Assembly: GCA_001577215.1 (NCBI GenBank)
Contig: LSCC01000025.1
Location: 1-47,948, forward strand
Length of the DNA: 47,948 bases
Direction: 5' to 3'
Origin: Fidelibacterota bacterium TCS52
GTDB lineage: Bacteria; Fidelibacterota; Fidelibacteria; Fidelibacterales; Fidelibacteraceae
The notes under the pieces: generated by a model
Databases searched by the model: none
What the model saw: the letters and a program-made list of their open reading frames with translations, nothing else
Told to the model about the DNA's origin: nothing
In this document: piece by piece, positions 20,475 to 31,036 of the stretch
Layout: each line of letters opens with the position of its first letter
Numbering within the stretch: the first letter of the stretch is position 1
Position numbers and translations under genes: made by a program

Positions 20475-21185
20475 ATGCAAGAAGAAGTAAAAACCGATGT
20501 TTCATTTTTCTATCGTTTCGTGAATGTTTTTTTGAAACCATCAACATCTTTTCAATCAATTAAAGAAAAGATGACTTGGAAACAAACGATAATTCCAATA
20601 ATTATTCTTATTTTAGTTAGTGTAGTAACTTACAACTTATTGTTACCTGTTACTATTCCCGAAGCTGAAAAACGAATAAATAAAGTTGAAAGATTGGATG
20701 AAGAACAAAAAACGAAACAGATAGAAAAAACTACAAATAGAATGAATGGTCCAATTCCATATATTGGAATAATTGTTTCTCAACCGATAATTATTTTAAT
20801 AATTGGTGCAGTATTTTTATTTATGGGAAATATTATTGGTGGCGGGAAGACGGAGTTTTTGAAAATGGTTGGGGTAGCATTATACATTCAAATGCTCGAT
20901 ATCGCAGCGAGTATTGTTATGATTCCACTTATGTTATCTCAAAAAACCGTAGATGTTCAAACTAGTTTAGCCTTATTATTTCCTGAAGTAGATAAATCAA
21001 ATGTTCTATATAATATTGCGACTCAATTTGATATTTTTAAAATTTGGAAAATCATTTTATGGATAATTGCTTTTGAAATTATTTATAAATACTCTGCTAA
21101 AAAATCTTCATATCTTGTCATTCCGATTTGGGTTATTGTAGCTGCTATCAGTGTCTTTTTTGCAAGTATGAATTTTGGTGGATGA
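20475..21185 (+). CDS. YIP1 family membrane protein
   Basis: 'FVNVFLKPSTSFQSIKEKMTWKQTIIPIIILILV', repeated TM segments and 'KIWKIILWIIAFEIIYKYS'; RBS gggaggaaa. Confidence 0.72.
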   Translation: MQEEVKTDVSFFYRFVNVFLKPSTSFQSIKEKMTWKQTIIPIIILILVSVVTYNLLLPVTIPEAEKRINKVERLDEEQKTKQIEKTTNRMNGPIPYIGIIVSQPIIILIIGAVFLFMGNIIGGGKTEFLKMVGVALYIQMLDIAASIVMIPLMLSQKTVDVQTSLALLFPEVDKSNVLYNIATQFDIFKIWKIILWIIAFEIIYKYSAKKSSYLVIPIWVIVAAISVFFASMNFGG

Positions 21186-21330
21186 ATTTTATTAAAGAAT
21201 AAAAAAATAATAATTTTACCATTTTTTTTATTTTTTTTGACAACTTTTATTTAAATTATGTGTCTAATAAAAATGTTATGTCTATTAAAAAAAGATTCAA
21301 TAAAAATTATAAAAAAAGTGGAGTGATTTA

Positions 21331-22563
21331 ATGAAAATGAAAAGATCTATATTAATAATTTTAATTTGTAATTTTGCTTTTTTATTTGCTCAAAATGACG
21401 GAGTTTTATCTCTTAATGATTGTATTGATTTGGCGATAAAAAATAATCCAACATTAGAAAAGAGTGAATTAACTGTTGATCAAATGCATGTCAACACGAA
21501 AAAGGCATACTCGTATCTTTATCCAAGTGTGAGTTTGTCTGCGAGTAGTTCTGCTTCTGAAAGCGGTGATTGGGAAGCAGGTTGGAGTGCGGGAGGATCT
21601 GTGAGTCAGAATATTTATCAACCGGGAATGTATTCCGGAATTAAGCAAACAAAAATAAATGAAAAGATGTCACAAATAAATAATAGCGATGTTATTTCTC
21701 AAATTCGTGAAAGCATATCTAGTTATTTTTATCAAATATTGGCATCACAAAGTTTGATAAATGTATATGAAAAAAACATACTATTTTCTGAAGAGAATTT
21801 AAAAACTATAAGAAATATGTATGAATTGGGTTCAAGAACAGAATCTGATGTATTGAAAGCCGAAGTGCAAAAGAGCACATTTGAATCACAATTACTTCAA
21901 GAAACACAGAATAGATTGAGTTTGAAAAGATCATTGAATTTACTTATGGGTAGAAATGCAGATGTAAATTTATTATTAAAAGAATCAGTTGTTAGCGAGT
22001 CAAGAATTCCAAGTATTAAAAAAGCAAAGGAACTTTTATTAAAAAATAATTCTGATCTAATATTATTACAAAAAGAAAAGAAAATTCAACAACTATCTTT
22101 GAAAATATCTCGCGAAGCATATTTGCCTTCTTTGTCTGCATCTTATTCATATTCTAAAAGCGAAAGTAATGGAATTGAATCAACAAATAATGCAATTGCT
22201 CTAAATGCAGGTGTAACGATATTTAATGGATTTAATAAAAAACATTCCGTCGAATATGAAAAGATCGGTTTAAAATCTGTTGAAGTAGAAATCAGGGAAA
22301 AGAAACAAGAGCTGGAACAAATCTTAATGCAATATTATACATCTTATGAGACATATATAAAATTAATACAAATAAAAAAGATAGAATTGAAGTCGGCCAA
22401 AAGAGATTTGGAATTAGTAACTCAACAATATCAAATTGGTTCGAGCACAATTTTGGAGCAGATGAATGCACAATTATCGGTATTGAATGCAGAAAGTGCA
22501 TTAGTAAAGGCAAAATATTCAAAAAAGATTGTAGAAGTACAAATAGAAGAATTAATAAGTTAA
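21331..22563 (+). CDS. TolC-family outer membrane efflux protein
   Basis: Signal peptide; 'LSLNDCIDLAIKNNPTLEKSELTVDQ', 'YELGSRTESDVLKAEVQ', 'QYQIGSSTILEQMNAQLSVLNAESALVKAKY'. Confidence 0.92.
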   Translation: MKMKRSILIILICNFAFLFAQNDGVLSLNDCIDLAIKNNPTLEKSELTVDQMHVNTKKAYSYLYPSVSLSASSSASESGDWEAGWSAGGSVSQNIYQPGMYSGIKQTKINEKMSQINNSDVISQIRESISSYFYQILASQSLINVYEKNILFSEENLKTIRNMYELGSRTESDVLKAEVQKSTFESQLLQETQNRLSLKRSLNLLMGRNADVNLLLKESVVSESRIPSIKKAKELLLKNNSDLILLQKEKKIQQLSLKISREAYLPSLSASYSYSKSESNGIESTNNAIALNAGVTIFNGFNKKHSVEYEKIGLKSVEVEIREKKQELEQILMQYYTSYETYIKLIQIKKIELKSAKRDLELVTQQYQIGSSTILEQMNAQLSVLNAESALVKAKYSKKIVEVQIEELIS

Positions 22564-22583
22564 ATTTAATATAAGGACTATTT

Positions 22584-23855
22584 ATGAAAAAATGGATTAT
22601 TATTGGTGTTGTAATCTTAGTAGTTGGGGCGATTGTCGTTTTAAACATTTTGCAAAAGAAAGAAAAAGCTATTCAAGTGCAGACAACAAAAGTAAAATTA
22701 GCAACAATTGAATCAAAAGTATCAGCAAGTGGAACAATATTACCTGTAACACAAGTGGATATTAGTGCAAATGTTGCGGGTGAGATCATTAAAATGAATG
22801 TTAAAGAAGGAGAATTTGTAAATAAAGGACAGGTTTTAGCTCAGTTAGATAAGGTGAGATATGAAGCTGAATTAGATAGAGCAAAGTCAGTTTATAATTC
22901 TAGAAAATCTTCTCTTAAGCTTACAAAAAAGGAATTGAAACGAAATCGCGCACTTTATAAGGCCAAAAATATTAGTGAATCGCAGTTGGATCAAGTAGTC
23001 GCGAATTATGAAATAGAAACAAATAATTTGGAACAGGCAAAGGCTTCTTTAGATCAAGCAGAGGATAATTTAAATAAAACAACAATTTTCGCACCAATTT
23101 CAGGGACAGTAATTGATCTTCGCAAAGAGCAAGGAGAAATTGCAATGGGATCAACTTTTCAAGCAGATATTATTATGTCTGTTGGTGATTTAACTCAGAT
23201 GGAAGTGGAAGTGGAAGTAAATGAAAACGATGTTGTCGATGTGAGTATTAGTGATTCTGTAGATATTGAAATTGATGCAATTCCTGACACCTCATTTAAA
23301 GGGATCGTGACAGAAATTGCTCATTCTGCGACCTCATCAGGTGCTGGCACTCAAGAATCAGTTACCAATTATGATGTAGTTGTCAGTATGTTAGAAATTC
23401 CAAAAGAATTGCGACCTGGAATGAGTGCAGCTGTAGAGATATTAACAGAAAAGCATGAAAATGTAATTGGAGTTCCAATTCAAAGCATAACCGTAAGACC
23501 AGAAAATAGAGTAAATATTCAAATGAAAAAAGAATTTAAAGTCGATAATAATAAAAGAGAAATGGGAAAAGATACAGTTGGTGTAAAAGAAAACTCCGGC
23601 TATAAAATGTATAGTAAAGAAAAAATGTTAGAGGTTGCTTTTATTATAGTTGGTGATACTGCAAAAGCGATACCTGTTGAAATAGGGATAGCAAGCGAAG
23701 ATCTTTTTGAAATAAAATCAGGATTGTCCGTTGATGATGAAATTGTAACAGGAAGCCATGAAGCATTAAGTAGAGAATTACAAACAGGGAAATTGGTTGA
23801 AAAAGATTCTAAAGATGGAAAAAACAAACATGGTAACCGAAAAGAAAGAAGGTAA
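22584..23855 (+). CDS. MacA-like efflux periplasmic adaptor
   Basis: 'VSASGTILPVTQVDISANVAGEIIKMNVKEGEFVNKGQVLAQLD', coiled coil, 'TTIFAPISGTVIDLRKEQGE', 'ELRPGMSAAVEI'. Confidence 0.92.
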   Translation: MKKWIIIGVVILVVGAIVVLNILQKKEKAIQVQTTKVKLATIESKVSASGTILPVTQVDISANVAGEIIKMNVKEGEFVNKGQVLAQLDKVRYEAELDRAKSVYNSRKSSLKLTKKELKRNRALYKAKNISESQLDQVVANYEIETNNLEQAKASLDQAEDNLNKTTIFAPISGTVIDLRKEQGEIAMGSTFQADIIMSVGDLTQMEVEVEVNENDVVDVSISDSVDIEIDAIPDTSFKGIVTEIAHSATSSGAGTQESVTNYDVVVSMLEIPKELRPGMSAAVEILTEKHENVIGVPIQSITVRPENRVNIQMKKEFKVDNNKREMGKDTVGVKENSGYKMYSKEKMLEVAFIIVGDTAKAIPVEIGIASEDLFEIKSGLSVDDEIVTGSHEALSRELQTGKLVEKDSKDGKNKHGNRKERR

Positions 23856-23858
23856 AAA

Positions 23859-24599
23859 GTGGCATTATTAGAATTAAACAATATTTTTAAGACATATAAA
23901 ATTGGTAGTGTAGAAGTTCATGCTTTGCAGGGCTTAAATACAGTTATTAAGAAAAATGAATATGTGTCAATTATGGGGCCATCAGGATCTGGGAAGTCTA
24001 CTTTAATGAATGTGATTGGTTGCCTTGATACACCAACAGAAGGAAATTATTTACTTGATGGTTTAACTGTGCATTCAAATAATTCCGAAGAAGCAAAATT
24101 AGATGATAATAAATTAGCTGAAATTCGTAATCAGAAAATTGGTTTCGTGTTTCAAACATTTAATTTACTTCCGCGAGCGACTGCATTACACAATGTAGAA
24201 TTACCATTGATTTATGCAGGAATATCTAAAAAAGCGAGAATGGAAAAAGCACATTCTACCCTAATTGAAGTTGGACTTGGTGATCGTATGCATCACAAAC
24301 CAAATGAATTGTCCGGTGGTCAGCGACAGAGAGTGGCAATGGCGAGAGCTTTAGTTAATAATCCGTCAATTATTTTAGCAGATGAACCAACGGGAAATTT
24401 AGATAGTAAAACAAGTGCTGAAATTATGGTTCTTCTCGATAAATTGCATTCTGTTGGAAATACGATCATTCTTGTTACACATGAACATGATATTGCTGAA
24501 CATGCACATAGAATTATTACACTTCTCGATGGTAAAGTTTCTGAAGACAGTAAAACGAAAAATGGTAGTAAAAATAAATTAATTAACAATAATTCATAA
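23859..24599 (+). CDS. ABC transporter ATP-binding protein (MacB/LolD-like)
   Basis: Walker A 'GPSGSGKST', signature '[15 protein letters not shown]', Walker B '[12 protein letters not shown]'; GTG start. Confidence 0.95.
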   Translation: MALLELNNIFKTYKIGSVEVHALQGLNTVIKKNEYVSIMGPSGSGKSTLMNVIGCLDTPTEGNYLLDGLTVHSNNSEEAKLDDNKLAEIRNQKIGFVFQTFNLLPRATALHNVELPLIYAGISKKARMEKAHSTLIEVGLGDRMHHKPNELSGGQRQRVAMARALVNNPSIILADEPTGNLDSKTSAEIMVLLDKLHSVGNTIILVTHEHDIAEHAHRIITLLDGKVSEDSKTKNGSKNKLINNNS

Positions 24600-24627
24600 A
24601 TATATATTTAAAAAAGGAAAAATATAA

Positions 24628-25845
24628 ATGGGGCAATTGTGGGAAAGTTTTGCCATGGCTTTCAAAGATGTATTTGCAAATAAGACAAGAAGTTTCTTAA
24701 CTATGCTCGGTATTATTATCGGGATTTTATCTGTTTCACTTATGGGAACTGCAATTTCTGGTATTAATAATACTTTTGAAAATAGTATGGAAATGATTGG
24801 AAACGATGTGCTTCATTTACAGAAGTATCCTTGGTTTATGAAAGGTGGTGATTGGTGGGATTTTAGAAATCGACCTGACATGAAAGTGGAATATGCGGAA
24901 AAAATATTACAGCGATCTAAAAAAATATCTTTTGCTAGCACTGAAATGCAAAATATGGGAAATATAAGATATGGTGATAATTCTATTCAAGGAGTATTTA
25001 TAGATGCTGCAAGCTGGCAATTGCAATTTGTGAATTCTCTTGATCTCTTAGCTGGTAGATTTTACACGAAAGCCGAAGATAGAAATGCTTCAAAAGTAGT
25101 TGTGATCGGTTATGGAATTAAAGACAATTTATTTCCAAATCAAAATCCAATTGGTGAAGAAGTAAGAATTAGAGGAATGAAATATAAGGTAATTGGAACT
25201 TTGAAAGAACAGGGAAAATTTTTAGGATTATTCAGTTTTGATAATATGGCTATAATTCCTTTGAGATCAGCATATTCAATTTTTGGTCGTAGAAGGCACA
25301 TGTCAATAACTTTAAAAGTTCGTGAGGGATTTGAAGTTGGTGAAGCCAAAGAAGAGGTAAGAATGATAATGCGCTCAATAAGAGGACTGAAACCTGCTGA
25401 AAAAGACAATTTTGCAATTAATCAACAGGAAGCATTCCGTCAGCAGTTTTCAGCAATAAAAATGGGAATATCTGGTGCCGGTTTTGGAATAACTGCTTTA
25501 GCTTTATTAGTTGGTGGAATTGGAATAATGAATATTATGTTCGTAAGTGTAAGGGAAAGAACGAAAGAGATTGGAATCAGGAAAGCACTTGGAGCTAAAC
25601 AAAATATTATTCTTTTTCAATTTTTAAGCGAAGCGGTAATTATCGCAGTAATTGGAGGATTAATTGGTTTAAGTATTACTATAAGTTTGGTAGGATTGTT
25701 AAATAAATTCTTTGTCGCTTCTCTATCAATTAAATTAATAATTATTTCATTATCTGTTTCTATAATTACAGGAATATTGTCCGGAATTGTTCCTGCAAGA
25801 AAAGCAGCAAAACTAGATCCTATAGATGCGATAAGATATGAATAG
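24628..25845 (+). CDS. MacB-like ABC transporter permease, copy 1
   Basis: '[24 protein letters not shown]', '[28 protein letters not shown]', '[21 protein letters not shown]'. Confidence 0.93.
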   Translation: MGQLWESFAMAFKDVFANKTRSFLTMLGIIIGILSVSLMGTAISGINNTFENSMEMIGNDVLHLQKYPWFMKGGDWWDFRNRPDMKVEYAEKILQRSKKISFASTEMQNMGNIRYGDNSIQGVFIDAASWQLQFVNSLDLLAGRFYTKAEDRNASKVVVIGYGIKDNLFPNQNPIGEEVRIRGMKYKVIGTLKEQGKFLGLFSFDNMAIIPLRSAYSIFGRRRHMSITLKVREGFEVGEAKEEVRMIMRSIRGLKPAEKDNFAINQQEAFRQQFSAIKMGISGAGFGITALALLVGGIGIMNIMFVSVRERTKEIGIRKALGAKQNIILFQFLSEAVIIAVIGGLIGLSITISLVGLLNKFFVASLSIKLIIISLSVSIITGILSGIVPARKAAKLDPIDAIRYE

Positions 25846-25863
25846 AGATAATTAAGGAAAAAT

Positions 25864-27093
25864 ATGAATCTAAAAGAAATATTATATTCGTCATTTGATT
25901 CGATAAGAGAAAATAAGACAAGATCTTTTTTGACTTTATTAGGTGTCATTATTGGTATTTTTTCGATCATTGGAGTAATGACCTCAATGAATATTCTATC
26001 ATCTTCAATGGAAACTAATTTAAGTACACTTGGAACAAATACATTCCAAATTCAAAAATATCCAAGTATTAATTTTGGTCCCGGTAGCCATAGAAGAAAG
26101 TATCACAATAGAAAAAATTTGACATATAAAGATTATTTAAAATTGGAAAAGAGAATTACTATTGCAGATTATATTTCCGGCGAAGATTGGCACTATACAA
26201 CTGTAAGATTTGAAGATAAAAAAACAAAACCAAATATACCAATCGTAGGTGTTACTCCTGAATGGGATTATACAAATAGTTATGACCTCAGAGAAGGTAG
26301 AATGATAACAAGCCAAGATATACGTCATCAAAGCAATGTTGCAATTATTGGACAAGATATTATTGATATTCTAATGCCACAATATTATCCGATTGGTCAA
26401 AAAATTAAAATTGATGGTGTCAAATTTAAAATTGTTGGAATCTGGGGTAAAAAAGGTGAGTTTTTTGGTGAATCAAAAGATAATCGTGTTATAATACCGT
26501 TGACTACTCATTTAAAAATGTTTAGTGGAAGAAGAACGAGTTTACATTATTGTGTTAGTACCATAGATCAAAATAGATTTGAATTAGCTAAAGATGAAGT
26601 TATTTATAATTTAAGAATAATTAGAGGAGTAGCACCTGGCGAGGAAAATGATTTTGAGATATTTTCTAATTCATCTCTGATAGAATCATTTAATAAAGTT
26701 ATGGATTCTGTTAAAATGGGTGGATTTGTTATTAGTTCTATCGCATTACTTGCTGCTGGAATCGGTATAATGAATATTATGTTGGTTTCGGTAAGCGAAC
26801 GAACTCGTGAAATCGGTATAAGAAAAAGTATTGGTGCAAGAAATAATGATATTTTGAGGCAATTTTTATTAGAGGCATTGATTTTAACTGAATTAGGTGG
26901 ATTGGTTGGAATTATTTTAGGGATCATCGGTGGGAATATTTTAGCGATTGTTTTGAAAATGAGTGCAGTAATTCCATGGGATTGGATTATTATTGGTGTA
27001 GTGGTTTGTTCTCTTATCGGAGGAATTTTTGGAACTTATCCGGCAGTTAAAGCGGCAAAATTAGATCCGATCGATGCGTTAAGGTATGAATAA
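25864..27093 (+). CDS. MacB-like ABC transporter permease, copy 2
   Basis: '[24 protein letters not shown]', '[28 protein letters not shown]', '[20 protein letters not shown]'. Confidence 0.93.
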   Translation: MNLKEILYSSFDSIRENKTRSFLTLLGVIIGIFSIIGVMTSMNILSSSMETNLSTLGTNTFQIQKYPSINFGPGSHRRKYHNRKNLTYKDYLKLEKRITIADYISGEDWHYTTVRFEDKKTKPNIPIVGVTPEWDYTNSYDLREGRMITSQDIRHQSNVAIIGQDIIDILMPQYYPIGQKIKIDGVKFKIVGIWGKKGEFFGESKDNRVIIPLTTHLKMFSGRRTSLHYCVSTIDQNRFELAKDEVIYNLRIIRGVAPGEENDFEIFSNSSLIESFNKVMDSVKMGGFVISSIALLAAGIGIMNIMLVSVSERTREIGIRKSIGARNNDILRQFLLEALILTELGGLVGIILGIIGGNILAIVLKMSAVIPWDWIIIGVVVCSLIGGIFGTYPAVKAAKLDPIDALRYE

Positions 27094-27188
27094 ATGGACT
27101 AAAAATGAAGAGCTGGGATTGGAGAAGGGAAAAGGGAAAATGGAAAACGGGAAGTGATTTTGTCAGAATGGTTGGAAAAATAGTAAAA

Positions 27189-28031
27189 ATGAAAAATAAC
27201 CGTAAAGAAAAAAAATCCATAGAAATATATCAGCAAAAAGATTCAACTCCTGAAATTGAGGTTCTGTTGGAGGAAGATACTGTTTGGTTAAATCAAACCC
27301 AATTTGTTGAACTATTTCAAAGGGATCAATCCGTTATTTCTCGCAATATTAATAATGTTTTTAAAGAAGGTGAACTTGATAAAGAAAGCAATATGCATTT
27401 TTTGCATATTCCTAATTCAGATAAACCTGTTGCCTTTTATAATCTAGATGTCATTATTTCCGTCGGGTATCGTGTAAAATCCAAAATTGCTACCCAATTC
27501 CGTATTTGGGCGACCAATGTGCTTAAAAAACATTTGGTAAAGGGTTACACCATTAATGAAAAACGATTGAAAACCCAGGCACATAAGTACCGGGAATTGC
27601 AAAATTCAGTAAAACTTTTAGAAAATGTATTGGCATTGGATAAAATCACTCAGGAACAGGCACGCGGAATTATTGAAGTGGTAACCGACTATGCTTATGC
27701 TCTGGATGTGTTGGATCGGTACGATTTCAAAAAATTGTCACTCAAGAAAACCACTAAAAAAGAACTTTACAAACTGGATTATGATAAAGTGTTATCAATA
27801 ATTCAAAATCTTAAAAAACAGTTTGGCGAAAGTGACCTTTTTGGCATTCCAAAAGATGATAGTTTCAAAAGTTCTGTATCTGCAATATATCAATCTGTCG
27901 GCAGAAAGGACGCTTATTCAAGCATCGAAGAAAAAGCGGCTCATCTGCTTTATTTTGTAACTAAAAATCATTCATTTATTGATGGAAATAAACGAATAGC
28001 TGCAACTTTATTTGTCCATTTTTTGAATTAA
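27189..28031 (+). CDS. RhuM/Fic-DOC family protein, C-terminally truncated
   Basis: 'DTVWLNQTQFVELFQRDQSVISRNINNVFKEGEL' and 'YRVKSKIATQFRIWATNVLKKHLVKGYTINEKRL' (RhuM domain); Fic motif 'HSFIDGNKR'; stop shortly after 'LFVHFLN'. ORF track starts at 27105; ATG 27189 preferred. Confidence 0.8.
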   Translation: MKNNRKEKKSIEIYQQKDSTPEIEVLLEEDTVWLNQTQFVELFQRDQSVISRNINNVFKEGELDKESNMHFLHIPNSDKPVAFYNLDVIISVGYRVKSKIATQFRIWATNVLKKHLVKGYTINEKRLKTQAHKYRELQNSVKLLENVLALDKITQEQARGIIEVVTDYAYALDVLDRYDFKKLSLKKTTKKELYKLDYDKVLSIIQNLKKQFGESDLFGIPKDDSFKSSVSAIYQSVGRKDAYSSIEEKAAHLLYFVTKNHSFIDGNKRIAATLFVHFLN

Positions 28032-28160
28032 AATAAAATTTTGTATCGAAAATTGAAAGATTAAGCAAGTAAAGAAAATTAGTAGTAACTTAAAAGTTTT
28101 GATCTCCGAAATCGCTTACTGTACAAAGTCAAAACATTAAATACATAAAAAGGCACTATT

Positions 28161-30812
28161 TTATAACAAATTCCCAACATCAAGCCAATAAGAAAATTTC
28201 ATCATAAATATGTTGTCTGGATCACTATTCCATAGATCTTTTGTGTTTTTAGAAATATCTAATTTTCCATCTGTCTGATAATCAGATTTATTATTAGTCC
28301 ATACAAGATATAAAACAGAACCGGGAGCTACTTCCCATCTCAACACCATATTCGCTTTGAAAGATCTGTAATTAAAATTAGGATCTTCAAATGTAAAAGA
28401 TTCTGCTGGATCATCGCCATCTGGATCTATTATATATTCTTCATTTTCATAATTAATATTATCTACATCATATTTATTTGTCTCAATTGATTTCGGTTTA
28501 GCTAATTCTTTAAAATTATCATATTTTCCAACGGATATATAAGGTTGTGCAAAAAATTCCAATGATAATTTCGGAGTGAATGTCCAATTTATCCTAATTT
28601 GAGAAGATATCGTTTCTTGTGTCATATTACCAAATACATACCTGACACCATAAGTTTCGGTAGCTAGCTCATCTTCAAATTTATCGATCCATTGTAATGA
28701 CTCAACATTTTTAGAATATTTTGGTTCAATTTCAATATTTAAACGACTCGATGGTTTCCATTCAATCTCAAACTTGTATTCATTTCCATAACTGTTGATT
28801 TGATTTTGTCTTCCATATTCAACACCACAATCAAAAACAATTTTTTTTCTTCTATCCGACTGCAATGAAATATCTGCAAAAATTGTTTTTGGTATAGTAG
28901 TAAGTGGTCCGCCTCTTGTCAATCTTTTTGAATATGATTCAAGGAAATATCCTGCTTGTATTTGCATATCATAATAATTCATAAATTGAAAAAAATTAAA
29001 TGTCATAAATTTTTTGGCAAGATTGTTAAGTTCAAAATCATAATCTTCAGTATAAACAAAATGTATCATTTTGCGTCTGAATATTTTTCCGGGTTTATAC
29101 CATCTATAGCCCAAAACTAAATGATTATTTATTTTATCAGCCATCCACTGAAATCCCAGATCATTATTGGAAAATCCGGGAGAAACAGCACCGATTGCCG
29201 TATTTAAATAAAAGTTACCTTTTTGTTTATTCAACATTATTCTGCTAAACCATCCACTCATAGATGTTAAATTGCTATCTAATGAAAAATGTTTTGCATC
29301 AGGTCTTTGAAAATATCTGTGGGGTGATTCTTGAAAATTTAACATATAATCTTTTGTTCCTGAAATGTGAGAACCAATAACATTTCCCGTTAGTACCCAA
29401 ACTTTTTCCTTATCTAAAAATGTCCAGCCATCTACACCGAAAGTATAAGCATTGTTAGCTAATTGTTCGCTTAATAGTGAATCGCTTAGATCACGATTTA
29501 CAGAAGTGAACATCACTCCCAATGATTGGCGACTATTATTGTATTCCTTTTTTGAACGGAATGCTCCGTAATGAGTAAGAGGTTCTATCTCTTGTTTTAT
29601 TATTTCATTACCATTGTCTATTGATGCAAATGTTCGTTCGGTTATAGCACTTAATAAACCAATAGATAAATTGTTTTTTGTTTTGCCAGTCAATTTTCCA
29701 GCACCGAGGATTCTTGTTGCATTTGGTTTGTCAATATAGTCGTAATCAACATCTATGTTTCCTTGTGGTTTTCGTCCGATTCTTCTAGAATAAAGTAATT
29801 CCGGCACTCCAAAATTAAATCCCCAATTATTATTAGCTCCTCCCATTCCGAATTGAAAGATATTCTGTCCTTCAATAAAAAAAGGTCTTTTTTCTCGAAA
29901 AAATGTTTCAAATGCAGATAAATTCATAACTGCCGGATCGGCTTCCACCTGTCCGAAATCAGGATTAAAAGTAGCGTCTAATGTTAAATTACTTCCTAGT
30001 CCTATTTTTAAATTTCCACCGATCTTTAATTGATGTTGATCATCGGTATAAAATGGATCATTATCCTCGTGATCTAAATATTGAGTTTTTCCTACAACAT
30101 AAGGTAAAATTTCTATTCGTTTTTTTTGTTGAATTTCCTCTAATCCGGTTAGGTCAGCAAAATGAGAAACAAGTCCACTTGCACTATCCGGAACCATTAT
30201 ATAAAAATCTGATTCATTATTTCTAAAAATATTTCGGCTAAAATTTATTCCCCAAATCATTTTATCACTTTTATTATATCGTAATTGTGAAAGTGGAATT
30301 TTTATTTCTAAATCCCAGCTTTTGTTATTTATTGATGTTTTTGCTTCCCAAATTCCATTCCAAGAATCATCTATATTGCTATCGTTGTATAGAGTACCAT
30401 CACCAACCGAACCTCCAGGGTTAATTGAAAAATAAAATCCTGTTCTGTTATCATCATATGAATCAATTGCGACAAAAAATAAATCAGAATTGAAACTTGC
30501 GTCTTTTCTTGCTAACTTTTTATCAATTAAATTTGGCTTTGAGTCAAATAATTTTGCTGCCACATAAATGTAAGAATCGTCATAAGCAACCCAAACATTT
30601 GTTTTTTCTGTAGCTTTTTCTCCCTCATTTGGTTCCTTTTGAATAAAATTTGATACAGGTTTGTTTTTCCATATATCTTCATTGAGAATTCCATCTATAG
30701 TTATTTCATTTTTTGATTTATACGCTATTACTGTCTTATCTACTTTTGTAGAAAATCCAAAACTTACCAAAAGCAGTAATGTTATAATCAATTTTAATCT
30801 ATTTTTTATCAT
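28161..30812 (-). CDS. DUF5916 protein with N-terminal carbohydrate-binding (CBM9-like) domain
   Basis: Signal peptide; 'ITIDGILNEDIWKNKPVSNFIQKEPNEGEKATEKTNVWVAYDDSYIYVAAKLFDSKPNLI', 'GLEEIQQKKRIEILPYVVG', 'NPDFGQVEADPAVMNLSAFETFFREKRPFFIEGQNIFQFG'; beta-barrel-like C-terminus. Confidence 0.9.
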   Translation of the reverse strand: MIKNRLKLIITLLLLVSFGFSTKVDKTVIAYKSKNEITIDGILNEDIWKNKPVSNFIQKEPNEGEKATEKTNVWVAYDDSYIYVAAKLFDSKPNLIDKKLARKDASFNSDLFFVAIDSYDDNRTGFYFSINPGGSVGDGTLYNDSNIDDSWNGIWEAKTSINNKSWDLEIKIPLSQLRYNKSDKMIWGINFSRNIFRNNESDFYIMVPDSASGLVSHFADLTGLEEIQQKKRIEILPYVVGKTQYLDHEDNDPFYTDDQHQLKIGGNLKIGLGSNLTLDATFNPDFGQVEADPAVMNLSAFETFFREKRPFFIEGQNIFQFGMGGANNNWGFNFGVPELLYSRRIGRKPQGNIDVDYDYIDKPNATRILGAGKLTGKTKNNLSIGLLSAITERTFASIDNGNEIIKQEIEPLTHYGAFRSKKEYNNSRQSLGVMFTSVNRDLSDSLLSEQLANNAYTFGVDGWTFLDKEKVWVLTGNVIGSHISGTKDYMLNFQESPHRYFQRPDAKHFSLDSNLTSMSGWFSRIMLNKQKGNFYLNTAIGAVSPGFSNNDLGFQWMADKINNHLVLGYRWYKPGKIFRRKMIHFVYTEDYDFELNNLAKKFMTFNFFQFMNYYDMQIQAGYFLESYSKRLTRGGPLTTIPKTIFADISLQSDRRKKIVFDCGVEYGRQNQINSYGNEYKFEIEWKPSSRLNIEIEPKYSKNVESLQWIDKFEDELATETYGVRYVFGNMTQETISSQIRINWTFTPKLSLEFFAQPYISVGKYDNFKELAKPKSIETNKYDVDNINYENEEYIIDPDGDDPAESFTFEDPNFNYRSFKANMVLRWEVAPGSVLYLVWTNNKSDYQTDGKLDISKNTKDLWNSDPDNIFMMKFSYWLDVGNLL

Positions 30813-31036
30813 TCAATTTCCTTTATTTTTATTTGTTGAACAATGCAAAAATAATCATTTGGCAAGTAACAGATCATATAGTTGTCAATAAAGTTATGAA
30901 ATATAGTTATTTTTATTAGAAAAGGCAATAAATGAAAAATGATGCAGATAATATTTTTTTTAGAATGATTGTATTTGATATAAAAATATTTTATTTTTTA
31001 ATGATTGGGAAATAGTAATATTTTAAAAAGAGAAAA

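Noticed and set aside
27105-28031. RhuM/Fic as an active toxin or anti-phage module
   Set aside because: The C-terminus is truncated and no partner toxin, antitoxin or restriction gene is adjacent; not supported as a functional defence system.
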